The notes: a model not told the origin generated them from the sequence alone. A DNA stretch of 64,000 nt from Sphingomonas sp. S2-65 (GCF_021513175.1 NZ_CP090953.1:1173001-1237000); one strand, 5' to 3'. Counted from the first letter of the stretch, positions 29,034 to 37,258 are shown. A program made the numbers and translations.

Positions 29034-29363
29034 CTATGCCGCCACGCCAGCGCGCTTGAGATGCGGCCCCAGCCGACCGGTCAGCCACAGGAAGAACATG
29101 CGATAGTCGGACGCCAGCGACCACAGCGGGTAGGTGAACGTGGCGGGCCGGTTCTTCTCGACTCCGAAATGCGCACCCCAGGCAAAGCCGTACCCGGCCA
29201 GCGGCAGTGCCAGCCACCACCATCCGCCCGAATGGATCGCCAGCGCCAGGAACAGGAAGGTCAGCGCCGTCCCCGCATAATGCAGACGGCGCGTCGCCGG
29301 CTTGGCATGTTCCTGAAGGTAATAGGGCCAGAAATCCCGGTAGTGGGTGATGGTGCGGGCCAT
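29034..29363 (-). CDS. DUF962 / Mpo1-like membrane protein
   Basis: A 109-residue protein with two or three hydrophobic segments (about 31-48 and 48-64). The family pattern is clear: EHAKPATRRLHYAGT near the N-terminus and WGAHFGVEKNRPATFTYPLW followed by SLASDYRMFF. His19, His28 and His65 are candidates for metal ligands. Yeast Mpo1, of the same superfamily, is an iron-dependent dioxygenase that shortens 2-hydroxy fatty acids; whether this small bacterial form does so is unknown. Its start codon is only 21 bases from the divergent glycosylase start at 29385. Confidence 0.85.
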   Translation of the reverse strand: MARTITHYRDFWPYYLQEHAKPATRRLHYAGTALTFLFLALAIHSGGWWWLALPLAGYGFAWGAHFGVEKNRPATFTYPLWSLASDYRMFFLWLTGRLGPHLKRAGVAA

Positions 29364-29384
29364 GGGGACAGGCTATCGGGCGCC

Positions 29385-29885
29385 ATGGACGCGCGCAAGC
29401 ACTCCTTCCCTCCGGTGATCGATGCCAGAGTCCAGTTGCTGATCCTCGGTTCGCTGCCGGGGGAACGCTCGCTGGCCGAGCGGCGCTACTACGCGCATCC
29501 GCAGAATCAGTTCTGGCGCCTGATATCGGCAGCCTTGGACTGCGATCTGGCTACGCTTCCCTACGCGGATCGGCTGGCGGTTCTGCTGCAGTCTCATGTC
29601 GGCCTGTGGGACGTCGTCGCGAGCGCGCACCGCACCGGGAGCACGGATGCCGCGATGCGCGATGTCGAGCGCCACGACATCGCGGCGCTTGCCGACAGCC
29701 TACCCCTGCTCCGCGCGATCGCGTTCAACGGCGGCACCGCGTTCAAGCATGGGTTGAAGCAGTTGGGCCCGGCTGCGGACCGGTTCACGATCGTCCCGCT
29801 TCCCTCCAGCAGCCCGCTGCATACCGTCGGCATCGAGGCGAAGCTTCCGGAGTGGAGAGCGCTGCGGACGCATCTCTCGCCTTAG
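29385..29885 (+). CDS. DNA-deoxyinosine glycosylase (uracil-DNA glycosylase superfamily)
   Basis: A 166-residue repair enzyme expected to remove hypoxanthine (deaminated adenine) from DNA. The UDG-fold motif 1 is LLILGSLPGERSLAERRYYA (GSLPG at 22-26), followed by HPQNQFWRLISAALD; the region LRAIAFNGGTAFKHGLKQLG and motif 2 VPLPSSSPLHTVGIEAK complete the pattern. I start at the ATG at 29385, where homology begins, although the frame is open upstream. No Shine-Dalgarno is evident and the divergent gene starts 21 bases away, so the mRNA may be leaderless. Confidence 0.88.
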   Translation: MDARKHSFPPVIDARVQLLILGSLPGERSLAERRYYAHPQNQFWRLISAALDCDLATLPYADRLAVLLQSHVGLWDVVASAHRTGSTDAAMRDVERHDIAALADSLPLLRAIAFNGGTAFKHGLKQLGPAADRFTIVPLPSSSPLHTVGIEAKLPEWRALRTHLSP

Positions 29886-29980
29886 TGCCCTCACATAGAT
29901 CAGGGCGCCACCTCGGGACGATTACGGACTACCTGCATCGGCCTGGCAGGCATATGCTCATGCCAAGGAAGGAATGCACG

Positions 29981-31312
29981 ATGCTGTTGGCCGATACCCT
30001 GCTCCCGGCCCTCCGCGCACTTCCGGAGGATACGCAGGAAACGTCGCGCCTGCGGCTTTTGGAGTTGCTCGCGGCACTCGCGGCGGATCTGCTTCAGGCC
30101 ACTGACCTTGCCCCCGCGCTCGATCGGCTGTTCGCGTCCATCAGGGCCGAACTTCGGCTCGACGTGTTCTTCTACTACACGTTCGACGAACGCTCGGGTC
30201 TGCTTCTCGAAGCGCATGGCGGCCTCTCTGCGGACCGCGCGGCGCAGGCTCGTCATATCAAAGTCGGCCAGTCGGTATGCGGCGGCGTCGCGCGCGACCG
30301 CGTGCCCAAGGTGCTGCACGCGGTACAGCAATCGAAAGACCCTGCGGTCGAGTTCATCCGCGACATGGGCATCGACGCCTATCTGGGCGTTCCGCTGCTG
30401 CACCAGAACCAGCTACTGGGCACGCTCGGCTTCGGGCGGCGGACCACCACCAGCTTCGACGCCAGCGAGATCCAGTTTCTTCAGGCGATCGCCAGCTATA
30501 TCAGCCTTGCCCGACATCGCTCCGCGACCGAGACCGCGCTCCGCGTCGGTCTGGCGGAGCGCGACCGGCTGATCGCGCAGCAGCAGGAGATGGAGCGCCA
30601 CATCATCGAACTCACGCGCTCCAGCGCGATGGGCGCGGTGGCGACGACGATCGCGCATGAGCTCAACCAGCCACTCGCAGCGGCTGCCAATTACGTATCG
30701 GCGCTGCGCCTGGCGCGATCGCCGACGCCCGACCAAATTGCCCATCATGCCCGCGAAGCGGAGGGGCAGCTGTTGCGCGCGGGCGAGATCATCCGCCGGA
30801 TCCGCAAGATGATGTCACGTGAAGGGCTCGACCTCGAGATCGACCGCCTTGAACCGATAGTTCACGAAGCGACGGCGCTGGTGAACGCCGCCGTGGCAGG
30901 CCCTCTTCCGGAAATCCGTGTACGCATCGGCGAGAACGCGACGGAAGCGCTAGTCGACCACATCCAGATCGTTCAGGTCCTGTCGAACCTCCTGCGAAAC
31001 CTGGTCGACGTGACTCGCACTGCACGGAACGCAGTGATTTCGGTGGAGACCTGCCGCATCAGCCCCGAGGAGATCGAATTCCGCGTAGGCCACGACCGCG
31101 GCGATGGGCCCGAAGCGTTTCTCGCGGCGCTGGTATTATCCGGCTCCACCATATCGCGTGACGGTGTGGAGCTGGGATTCTCGCTTTCCCGTACCTTGGT
31201 CGAGGGGCATGGCGGCACTCTGCGCGTGGAGCACATGCCGGAGGGAGGAATGACCTTCGCCTTCACCGTTCCCGCTACGGCCGCGTCCCGCTCGCAGGCA
31301 ATCGCCGGCTGA
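29981..31312 (+). CDS. GAF domain sensor histidine kinase (orphan, FixL-like transmitter)
   Basis: 443 residues from the ATG at 29981, preceded by AAGGAAGGA about 8 bases upstream; in-frame ATGs at 29954 and 29960 are less well placed. Residues about 35-185 are a GAF domain (LRLDVFFYYTFDERSG, AYLGVPLLHQNQLLGTLGFG). A coiled linker leads to the H box AIAHELNQPLAA-type sequence with His226. The N box is LSNLLRNLVDV, the DxGxG box is DRGDG, and the last G box is GVELGFSLSRTLVEGHGGTL, where the middle Gly is Glu. The catalytic domain is short. There is no transmembrane segment and no response regulator nearby. Closest transmitter type is that of FixL/HWE-unlike PAS/GAF kinases. Confidence 0.88.
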   Translation: MLLADTLLPALRALPEDTQETSRLRLLELLAALAADLLQATDLAPALDRLFASIRAELRLDVFFYYTFDERSGLLLEAHGGLSADRAAQARHIKVGQSVCGGVARDRVPKVLHAVQQSKDPAVEFIRDMGIDAYLGVPLLHQNQLLGTLGFGRRTTTSFDASEIQFLQAIASYISLARHRSATETALRVGLAERDRLIAQQQEMERHIIELTRSSAMGAVATTIAHELNQPLAAAANYVSALRLARSPTPDQIAHHAREAEGQLLRAGEIIRRIRKMMSREGLDLEIDRLEPIVHEATALVNAAVAGPLPEIRVRIGENATEALVDHIQIVQVLSNLLRNLVDVTRTARNAVISVETCRISPEEIEFRVGHDRGDGPEAFLAALVLSGSTISRDGVELGFSLSRTLVEGHGGTLRVEHMPEGGMTFAFTVPATAASRSQAIAG

Positions 31313-31488
31313 TCCGCTTCCCGGCCAACTATATCGCTGATGCGCCAGCGACTTTAAAGTCGCCGGCCCGGCCAGACATCCTGCTGTAAAAATCTGATCC
31401 TATCACGCTGCGTCGCACAAGATTCGGTCTGCGCCCCGCTTGGAATCGCTTGACCTTTCACCGCTCCCTAAGGAAAGCAGCTCTCGTC

Positions 31489-31872
31489 ATGAAGAACGCC
31501 TCCCTCTTTGCAGCCGCCGCCGCAACGCTCCTTTCGCTTGCGGCATGTAATAACAAGCCAGAGGAAGTGAGCAGCACCGCGCCCGATCCGATGGCGTCGC
31601 AGCTCGCCAACGCGGCTCCCGTAGAGCTTCCGCCGGCGATCGCGTCCAGCGTCACGCTGCGCTGCAACGACAACAGCCTCCTGTTTGTCGAGTTCTTCCA
31701 GGGCGACAAGCAGGTTCAGGTGAAGACTGAGAAGGCTGGCAAGGCCACCATGCTCAAGGCTCCCGAACCAGGTCAGCCTTATGTCGCCGAAGGCGGCTAC
31801 AAGCTCACCGGCTCCCCGAAGAACGTCGATGTGTCGCTCCCCGGCGCCGGTTCCAAGAACTGCCACGCCTGA
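31489..31872 (+). CDS. Small putative lipoprotein
   Basis: 127 residues. The N-terminus MKNASLFAAAAATLLSLAAC ends in a lipobox (SLAAC), so Cys20 is the likely lipidation site and the protein is probably anchored to a membrane facing the periplasm. The mature part has a stretch VTLRCNDNSLLFVEFFQGDK and a C-terminal Cys near the end (SKNCHA), which could pair with the Cys in LRCND. A C-type lysozyme inhibitor (MliC)-like beta fold is conceivable from the pattern but is not established. The gene is monocistronic, with a strong terminator downstream. Confidence 0.82.
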   Translation: MKNASLFAAAAATLLSLAACNNKPEEVSSTAPDPMASQLANAAPVELPPAIASSVTLRCNDNSLLFVEFFQGDKQVQVKTEKAGKATMLKAPEPGQPYVAEGGYKLTGSPKNVDVSLPGAGSKNCHA

Positions 31873-31897
31873 TCACGCTGGCGGATCGGAAAACACA

Positions 31898-31928
31898 GGG
31901 CTCGCGGGCTATCCCGCGGGCCCTTTTT
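31898..31928 (+). terminator. Intrinsic terminator after the lipoprotein gene
   Basis: GGGCTCGCGGG, loop CTAT, CCCGCGGGCCC, followed by TTTTT. The stem carries one mismatch and the T run starts directly after it, a textbook rho-independent terminator 26 bases beyond the stop. Confidence 0.88.
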
Positions 31929-31968
31929 CGTGCGACGATGCGTCTCAGCAGCAGAGCCTGACGCTATC

Positions 31969-32721
31969 ATGAGCCACCGCCAAGCCCCGCCGGCCGACCT
32001 GGACCCAGAATTGGTGCTGCGCGCCTATGCGATGGGCGTGTTCCCGATGGCGGATCATCGGTTGGCCTCCAGTGTCTATTGGGTCGAACCGAAGCTGCGC
32101 GGGGTGATGCCGCTCGACCGCTTCCACCTCTCGCGCTCGCTGCGCAAGACGATCCTCTCGGAACGGTTCCGCGTCACCGTCGACACCGAGTTCGAGCGCA
32201 TCCTTCAGCTCTGCGCCGAAGCCGCGCAGGATCGCCCTGAGACCTGGATCAATGGTCCGATCGAGCGCGTCTTCTTGGATCTGCACCGCCGCGGCTTCGC
32301 CCACTCGATCGAGTGCTGGGATGGGGAGCGGCTTGCCGGCGGCCTGTACGGTCTGGCGCTGGGCCGCGCGTTTTTCGGCGAGTCGATGGTCACCCGGGTT
32401 CGAGACGCGTCGAAAGTCGCGTTCGCGCATCTGGTCGCCCGACTGAAAGCTGGCGGGTTCGATCTGCTCGACTGTCAGTTCCAGACCGAGCACCTCTCCT
32501 CGCTCGGCGCGGTGGAGATCAGCCGCGACGACTATGCCGCGTTGCTGAGCGGCGCACTCGGCGACGGCTCGGCGGGGCTCGCTTCTGGCGCGCCCCTGGT
32601 CGAGGGCGACTTCTTCGCACTCGACCGATTGCCCGCTCCCGAACCGGCGGTGGGAGCCGGTACGGTATTGGGACCGCTATCGCGGAACGTCATCGCGCAG
32701 CTTTTGGGCCAGACATCGTAG
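31969..32721 (+). CDS. aat: Leucyl/phenylalanyl-tRNA-protein transferase
   Basis: A 250-residue enzyme of the N-degron pathway that adds Leu or Phe to proteins with N-terminal Arg or Lys, marking them for ClpS/ClpAP. Motifs: LVLRAYAMGVFPMADHR, YWVEPKLRGVMPLDRFHLSR, ETWINGPIERVFLDLHRRG, HSIECWDGERLAGGLYGLAL and GESMVTRVRDASKVAFAHL, then DCQFQTEHLSSLGAVEI. The ATG at 31969 is chosen by homology. Its C-terminus is extended by about 40 residues beyond the usual core, and the last 190 bases overlap the 3' end of the DUF2155 gene on the other strand. Confidence 0.96.
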   Translation: MSHRQAPPADLDPELVLRAYAMGVFPMADHRLASSVYWVEPKLRGVMPLDRFHLSRSLRKTILSERFRVTVDTEFERILQLCAEAAQDRPETWINGPIERVFLDLHRRGFAHSIECWDGERLAGGLYGLALGRAFFGESMVTRVRDASKVAFAHLVARLKAGGFDLLDCQFQTEHLSSLGAVEISRDDYAALLSGALGDGSAGLASGAPLVEGDFFALDRLPAPEPAVGAGTVLGPLSRNVIAQLLGQTS

Positions 32722-33191
32722 ATCGGGTGCTGCACGACGTTCAGAGACGGCCGTTCCTTGTACAGCCAGCCCGAAAATACGCGCCGCCAGCTTCTGTCGA
32801 GCTGCAGCACATCGACTTGGATGAACGCGCCGGTTAGCTGGTCGGCCTCCCAAGGTGCCGTTCGCTCGCAAGCGCGCAGCCGCACGATCACGTCGCCGAT
32901 CCGGCCCGCCTGCCCCGGCTTCAGCTTGAATTCGCGCGCCTCGCCATTGCGCTTGTTGAGGATGCCCAGCACCGCCACGCGCTCGTTCATCGGCGTGGCC
33001 GAGGCGTTCAATGTGCTGGTGCCCGCCTCGACCGACACGATTTCGGCCGCGCTCGTCGCGGCATCGCCCTCGCCACTGGTGATGACGAGATCGTCGGCAG
33101 CATTGTTGGCGACGTCATCGCCTTTGCCGCTGCATGCACCGAGCCCCAGCAGCAGCAGCAGCGCCGCTGCGCCTGCGGATCCGAGCCTCAT
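32532..33191 (-). CDS. DUF2155 domain lipoprotein-like protein
   Basis: 219 residues from the ATG at 33191, which overlaps the NDUFA12 stop as ATGA (an upstream ATG at 33206 is possible). The N-terminus MRLGSAGAAALLLLLGLGAC is a lipoprotein-type signal with a lipobox Cys. The DUF2155 domain spans about residues 70-160: VAVLGILNKRNGEAREFKLK, VIVRLRACERTAPWE, GAFIQVDVLQLDRSWRRVFSG and HPIYDVWPKSC. The last 55 residues are Pro/Ser/Ala-rich low complexity and are encoded antisense to aat. Function of DUF2155 is unknown; it often lies beside NDUFA12 and aat in alphaproteobacteria. Confidence 0.88.
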   Translation of the reverse strand: MRLGSAGAAALLLLLGLGACSGKGDDVANNAADDLVITSGEGDAATSAAEIVSVEAGTSTLNASATPMNERVAVLGILNKRNGEAREFKLKPGQAGRIGDVIVRLRACERTAPWEADQLTGAFIQVDVLQLDRSWRRVFSGWLYKERPSLNVVQHPIYDVWPKSCAMTFRDSGPNTVPAPTAGSGAGNRSSAKKSPSTRGAPEASPAEPSPSAPLSNAA

Positions 33192-33580
33192 GCGTCGGGG
33201 GTCCAAGCCTCGTAATCGCCGGTGGAACGTGCCCGATGCCCGCCCGCTTCAAGCGCGCCAGGAGGGCGATACGCAAGTTGGGTGCCCGTCCGGTTCGGCT
33301 CCCAAGGCTTTTCCCATTCGCGCTTCGGCGGCAGCGCCTGGTCGGGCGCTTCATCGATCTGATGATGCAGCCAGCTGAACCATTCGGGTGGGATGCGGCT
33401 TGCATCATTGGGACCGTTGTAGATCACCCAGCGCCGGATCAACCCATTCGGGTCCTTGCCGCCGCTGTAATAGATGTTGCCAAGCGAATCCTCGCCGATC
33501 TTGGACTTGCCACGCAGACCAAGCGAGGTACCGATGGTGGCGCCTTCCCACCAAGTGAAGATCGACTTCAATAGACCCAT
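33188..33580 (-). CDS. NDUFA12-family NADH:ubiquinone oxidoreductase accessory subunit
   Basis: 130 residues, starting at the ATG at 33580 where homology begins (MGLLKSIFTWWEGATIGTSL); 43 upstream codons in the open frame are not family-like. It is the bacterial counterpart of the mitochondrial complex I accessory subunit B17.2/NDUFA12, present in alphaproteobacteria. Conserved segments: NIYYSGGKDPNGLIRRWVIY, NDASRIPPEWFSWLHHQIDE and REWEKPWEPNRTGTQLAYRP. It probably acts at the cytoplasmic side of complex I in stability or assembly. A 4-base overlap couples it to the DUF2155 gene. Confidence 0.94.
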   Translation of the reverse strand: MGLLKSIFTWWEGATIGTSLGLRGKSKIGEDSLGNIYYSGGKDPNGLIRRWVIYNGPNDASRIPPEWFSWLHHQIDEAPDQALPPKREWEKPWEPNRTGTQLAYRPPGALEAGGHRARSTGDYEAWTPDA

Positions 33581-33659
33581 GCGCCGCCGATACTCCGGGA
33601 TGTCGTGGCGGGCAACCGCCGATACGCGGTTCGACCCCGCCGCGCAGTGAGGGCGGGAC

Positions 33660-34160
33660 TTATTTCCGCGCTGGCGTCCAACGAACCTTGTCGCCCACCG
33701 CGATACCAAGCTCGGCCGCCTTGCCGCCGTTGATCTCGAGCACCGAGGCGACGACTTCGCCCGACTTCACCGGCGTTTCCGAAAACGGCGCCACGCTGGC
33801 TGCAATCGCCGCTACGGTGCCGTCGCGCCGGATGAACAGGATGTCGAGCGGACTGGGCGTGTTCTTCATCCAGAAGCTCGCTTCGCGTGGCGGCCCTTCC
33901 GCCGGATAGGGAGTGAACAGCATGCCGCCATTGGCCGGTATCTCGGTACGGAACATCAGCCCGCGATCCTGCTGGGCGCGGGTGCGGGCGATCTCGACGC
34001 GGAACTGCCTCTGCCCGCCGCGCGTCTCAATCGTCACAAGCGTTTGAGCGGCCGCCGTCTGCGTATGTTGCGGCATGAACGCGCTGGCGCCGGCTGCTCC
34101 GCACGCGAGCGCTGCCCCCGTCGCAATCGTTACTGCCCATCGTCCGATGCGTGCCGGCAA
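33660..34160 (-). CDS. DUF192 family exported protein
   Basis: About 166 residues. The DUF192 domain covers the last 120: VEIARTRAQQDRGLMFRTEI, GMLFTPYPAEGPPREASFWM, KNTPSPLDILFIRRDGTVAA and VLEINGGKAAELGIAVGDKV. The N-terminal hydrophobic stretch VTIATGAALACGAAGASAF suggests export. I infer a TTG start at 34160, one base after the cold-shock gene stop, because the open frame beyond it runs antisense-like through that gene; start confidence is low. DUF192 members have a small beta-barrel fold with no firmly assigned role. Confidence 0.85.
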   Translation of the reverse strand: MPARIGRWAVTIATGAALACGAAGASAFMPQHTQTAAAQTLVTIETRGGQRQFRVEIARTRAQQDRGLMFRTEIPANGGMLFTPYPAEGPPREASFWMKNTPSPLDILFIRRDGTVAAIAASVAPFSETPVKSGEVVASVLEINGGKAAELGIAVGDKVRWTPARK

Positions 34161-34161
34161 T

Positions 34162-34761
34162 TCAACCGATCCTTTCGATGGCCACGGCGAGCGGCCCTTT
34201 GTCGCTCTCGACGATCCTCGCACGCAGCGGCTGCCCCGGCTCGACCTCATCCAGTTGCCCGTACCGCAGTGTCTCCATGTGCACGAACACATCGGCCATG
34301 TCGCTGTCCCGCACTACGAAGCCATAGCCTTTCAGGCGGTTGAACCACTTCACGGTGACGTCGACGAAGGGGCTTGCTGTGTCGATCAGCTTGACACGGT
34401 CGACGCGGTCGCCCTGACGCTTAACCGGCTCGATCGCGTTGCTCAGGTCGATCGAACGGATTTCCTTGGCCTGCCATCCGCGCTGGCGCTGCACTGCGAT
34501 GCAATCGACGCGCGCGCCCTCAGGCAGACTACGCCTGCCATGGTCCTGCAACACGCTGAAGTGGATCAGGATGTCCCCAACACTCGGGTCATCGGCGACC
34601 AGGAAACCGAAGCCGCGCGTTACGTCGAACCATTTAACCACGGCCCAGTACGCGACGCCTTCCGAATCGGCGCTGTGGGCCGTCAAGGAAACGCCAGAAT
34701 CGACAGCCGCCGAACGAAAGACGCGCTCGTCACGTGGCGCAAGCTGTGGATCAGCACGCAT
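34162..34761 (-). CDS. Protein with two cold-shock domains
   Basis: 199 residues. Residues about 36-105 form one cold-shock domain ([40 protein letters not shown]) and residues about 130-199 a second ([40 protein letters not shown]). The KWFN..KGYGF RNP1-like and VFVH RNP2-like motifs are intact in domain 2; domain 1 has [11 protein letters not shown] and ILIHF. Double-domain cold-shock proteins bind single-stranded RNA or DNA and are common in alphaproteobacteria. The N-terminal 35 residues are polar. A GGGGGGA sequence precedes the ATG. The DUF192 gene follows within one base. Confidence 0.93.
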   Translation of the reverse strand: MRADPQLAPRDERVFRSAAVDSGVSLTAHSADSEGVAYWAVVKWFDVTRGFGFLVADDPSVGDILIHFSVLQDHGRRSLPEGARVDCIAVQRQRGWQAKEIRSIDLSNAIEPVKRQGDRVDRVKLIDTASPFVDVTVKWFNRLKGYGFVVRDSDMADVFVHMETLRYGQLDEVEPGQPLRARIVESDKGPLAVAIERIG

Positions 34762-34827
34762 TATTCTTATCCCCCCAGGGCCAACGATAACACAGCAGTT
34801 TCCTGGAATGGAACTGCTTTGTGTTTA

Positions 34828-35370
34828 TCAGTCCCGATCGGAGACAAGCATCCATTCGACATCTTCTCCCGGTGCCATGCCGACGATCGTGCGCGACAGG
34901 TCCAGCCGGTGCCCCGCGCGTAGCATGGCGCCGAGCTGTTTTTCCCGAAGCGGGCGTTCGGCTTGCGTCGTGGCGAAAGGCCCGATCCGCTTGCGGCGGG
35001 CAAATGCGAGCGCGCTGGGTACTGCATCCGCTTCGACGATCGGGGCGACATGCTCAGCGTCCTCCCCCACGATGCCGGAATGGCGCAGCGCCTCGCCCAC
35101 GCGCCGGCTGCCCAGGCCGCGACGCGCCATCGCGCCCGCCTTGGCTTCGGCGAACAGGCGGTCGTTGACATAGCCTAGTTCAGCCATGCGGTCGGCGATC
35201 TCGTCGGGCCGCGGCGGCCCGTCCTCGCCCCAGCCGCGCTCGCGCAGCTTCCGGCGCAGATAGTCCGCAAGCCGCGCCCGTGTCGTCGCAAATCGCTCGA
35301 CATAACGAAGCGCGAGCCGTTCCAGGCTCGGATGGTCTAGTGGAGGGGGCTTGGCTCTGATACGGGGCAT
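34828..35370 (-). CDS. recX: Regulatory protein RecX
   Basis: A 180-residue helical-repeat protein that modulates RecA filaments. Family features: LERLALRYVERFATTRARLADYL followed by RRKL; then DRMAELGYVNDRLFAEAKAG and ARRGLGSRRVGEALRHSGIV. Later repeats are more diverged, with a cluster PSALAFARRKRIGPF and REKQLGAMLRAGHRLDLSRTI. The N-terminus is basic and proline-rich. recA is not in the window, so recX is unlinked. It is divergent from the fatty-acyl-AMP ligase gene with about 118 bases between. Confidence 0.88.
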   Translation of the reverse strand: MPRIRAKPPPLDHPSLERLALRYVERFATTRARLADYLRRKLRERGWGEDGPPRPDEIADRMAELGYVNDRLFAEAKAGAMARRGLGSRRVGEALRHSGIVGEDAEHVAPIVEADAVPSALAFARRKRIGPFATTQAERPLREKQLGAMLRAGHRLDLSRTIVGMAPGEDVEWMLVSDRD

Positions 35371-35488
35371 GCGTCATGATTGTGCCACACTAGCATCCGA
35401 TTTTGAACGATAGTGCATAGCAGAGCCGACGCATTTAATGCGTGGCGGGGCGACAAGGTCTGCAGCATGCAGGGGCATGAGATAAAGA

Positions 35489-37258
35489 ATGGATTTGGAC
35501 GTTAAGGTATCGCTTGAGAGCCAGGCCGCGGCCGCAATGCTCGCCCCCACTGCTACTGAGGATGCTCTGCCGCGTCGTTTTGCGGACTTCGACACGCTCG
35601 GTGCGGCGCTGGACTATGCGGCCTCAGGTCGGCGCGGCCTGAACTTTCACGATGCGCGCGGCAATCTCGTGCGTCCCTACCCGTTTTCCGAGCTTCGCCA
35701 GGACGCGCTGCTCCAGGCCTATCGCCTGATCGCAGCCGGCGTGAAGCCACAGGATCGCATTGCTCTGGTGGCAGAAACGGGTGCGGAGTTCGCCTCGCTG
35801 TTCTTCGGCGTCATCTATGCCGGCGCATGGCCCGTGCCGCTTCCGCTGCCGACCAGCTTTGGGGGCGCGCAGTCCTATATCGACCAGCTGCGCGTCCAGC
35901 TCGACAGCTGCGATCCCAGCATGCTGATCTATCCGCCCGAGATCGGCGCGATGTGCGCAGAGGCTGCGCACCTGTCGGATGTCGCCGGCATCGACTGGTC
36001 GGAGTTCAGCACCCGTACCGCTTTGGAGACCGCGCTGCCCCAGGCGAACAGCGGCGACATTGCCTATCTGCAGTATTCCAGCGGTTCGACGCGCTTCCCG
36101 CATGGTGTGGCGATCACGCATCACGCGCTGCTCAACAACCTGTCGGCGCACAGCCACGGCATGCAGCTGGAGGAAACCGACCGCTGCGTCTCGTGGCTGC
36201 CATGGTACCACGACATGGGGCTGGTCGGCTGTTTCCTCTCGGTCGTCGCCAACCAGGTCTCGACCGATTACCTGAAGACCGAGGACTTCGCCCGGCGCCC
36301 GCTCGCCTGGCTCGACCTCATCAGCCGCAACACCGGCACCACGCTCTCCTACTCGCCTACCTTCGGCTACGATATCTGCGCCCGCCGGATGTCGAGCCAG
36401 ACGCGTGTGTCCGAACGGTTTGACTTGTCGCGCTGGCGCGTGGCCGGCAACGGTGCGGACATGATCCGTCCCGACGTGATGCAGTCCTTCGTGGATGCGT
36501 TTGCCGATGCCGGGTTCAAGGCGAGCGCCTTCCTGCCCAGCTACGGCCTGGCCGAAGCCACCTTGGCCGTGTCGATCATGCCCCCGGGCGAAGGCATCAT
36601 CGTTGAGCTGGTCGAGGAAACGCAGCTTTCCGGCGGCAGCGAGCGTGCCGGGCGGCCGCAGCGTTTCCGCGCCATCGTCAATTGCGGCAGGCCCGTGAAG
36701 GACATGGAAGTCGAAGTCCGCGAAGAGGATGGCACCCCCCTTCCGGAAAAGGCGATCGGCAAGGTCTGGTGCCGCGGCCCCTCGGTCATGGTCGGCTATT
36801 TCCGTGACCCTGAGTCGACGGACGCCTGCATGAAGGATGGTTGGCTCGATACTGGCGATATGGGCTATATCTCGGAAGGGTATGTCTACATCGTCGGCCG
36901 GGCGAAGGACATGATCATCGTCAACGGCCGGAATCATTGGCCCCAGGATATCGAATGGGCCGTGGAGCAGCTGCCCGGGTTCAAGCAGGGGGACATCGCT
37001 GCCTTTGCGATCACCACGCCCGGCGGCGAAGAGACGCCGGCGGTGCTCGTCCAGTGCCGCACCTCCGATGAAAAGGAGCGCGTCCGGCTTCGTGACGAGA
37101 TCCGCGAGCGCGTCCGCTCGGTCACCGGCATGAACTGCGTCATCGAGCTCGTCCCGCCGCGTACGTTGCCCCGCACCAGCTCCGGCAAGCTCAGCCGGGC
37201 GAAGGCGCGCAACCTGTATCTGAACGGTGAGATCAAGCCCTACGACATCGCCGCCTGA
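35489..37258 (+). CDS. Fatty-acyl-AMP ligase (ANL superfamily)
   Basis: A 589-residue adenylating enzyme. The ATP P-loop is YLQYSSGSTRFPHGVAITHH (YSSGST at 196-201), a form typical of fatty-acyl-AMP ligases rather than acyl-CoA ligases. Further motifs: WLPWYHDMGLVGCFLSV, FLPSYGLAEATLAVSIM, DGWLDTGDMGYISEGYVYIV, GRAKDMIIVNGRNHWPQDIE and the C-terminal lysine in LPRTSSGKLSRAKARNLYL. FAALs pass the acyl group to an acyl carrier protein or PKS. No carrier or PKS gene is beside it. In sphingolipid-making alphaproteobacteria such enzymes are candidates for supplying acyl-ACP to sphingolipid synthesis, which here is inference only. Confidence 0.9.
   Translation: MDLDVKVSLESQAAAAMLAPTATEDALPRRFADFDTLGAALDYAASGRRGLNFHDARGNLVRPYPFSELRQDALLQAYRLIAAGVKPQDRIALVAETGAEFASLFFGVIYAGAWPVPLPLPTSFGGAQSYIDQLRVQLDSCDPSMLIYPPEIGAMCAEAAHLSDVAGIDWSEFSTRTALETALPQANSGDIAYLQYSSGSTRFPHGVAITHHALLNNLSAHSHGMQLEETDRCVSWLPWYHDMGLVGCFLSVVANQVSTDYLKTEDFARRPLAWLDLISRNTGTTLSYSPTFGYDICARRMSSQTRVSERFDLSRWRVAGNGADMIRPDVMQSFVDAFADAGFKASAFLPSYGLAEATLAVSIMPPGEGIIVELVEETQLSGGSERAGRPQRFRAIVNCGRPVKDMEVEVREEDGTPLPEKAIGKVWCRGPSVMVGYFRDPESTDACMKDGWLDTGDMGYISEGYVYIVGRAKDMIIVNGRNHWPQDIEWAVEQLPGFKQGDIAAFAITTPGGEETPAVLVQCRTSDEKERVRLRDEIRERVRSVTGMNCVIELVPPRTLPRTSSGKLSRAKARNLYLNGEIKPYDIAA

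Noticed and set aside
32205..32393. Additional minus-strand frames within aat
   Set aside because: They are antisense shadows; the only supported antisense gene is the DUF2155 gene overlapping the aat 3' end.
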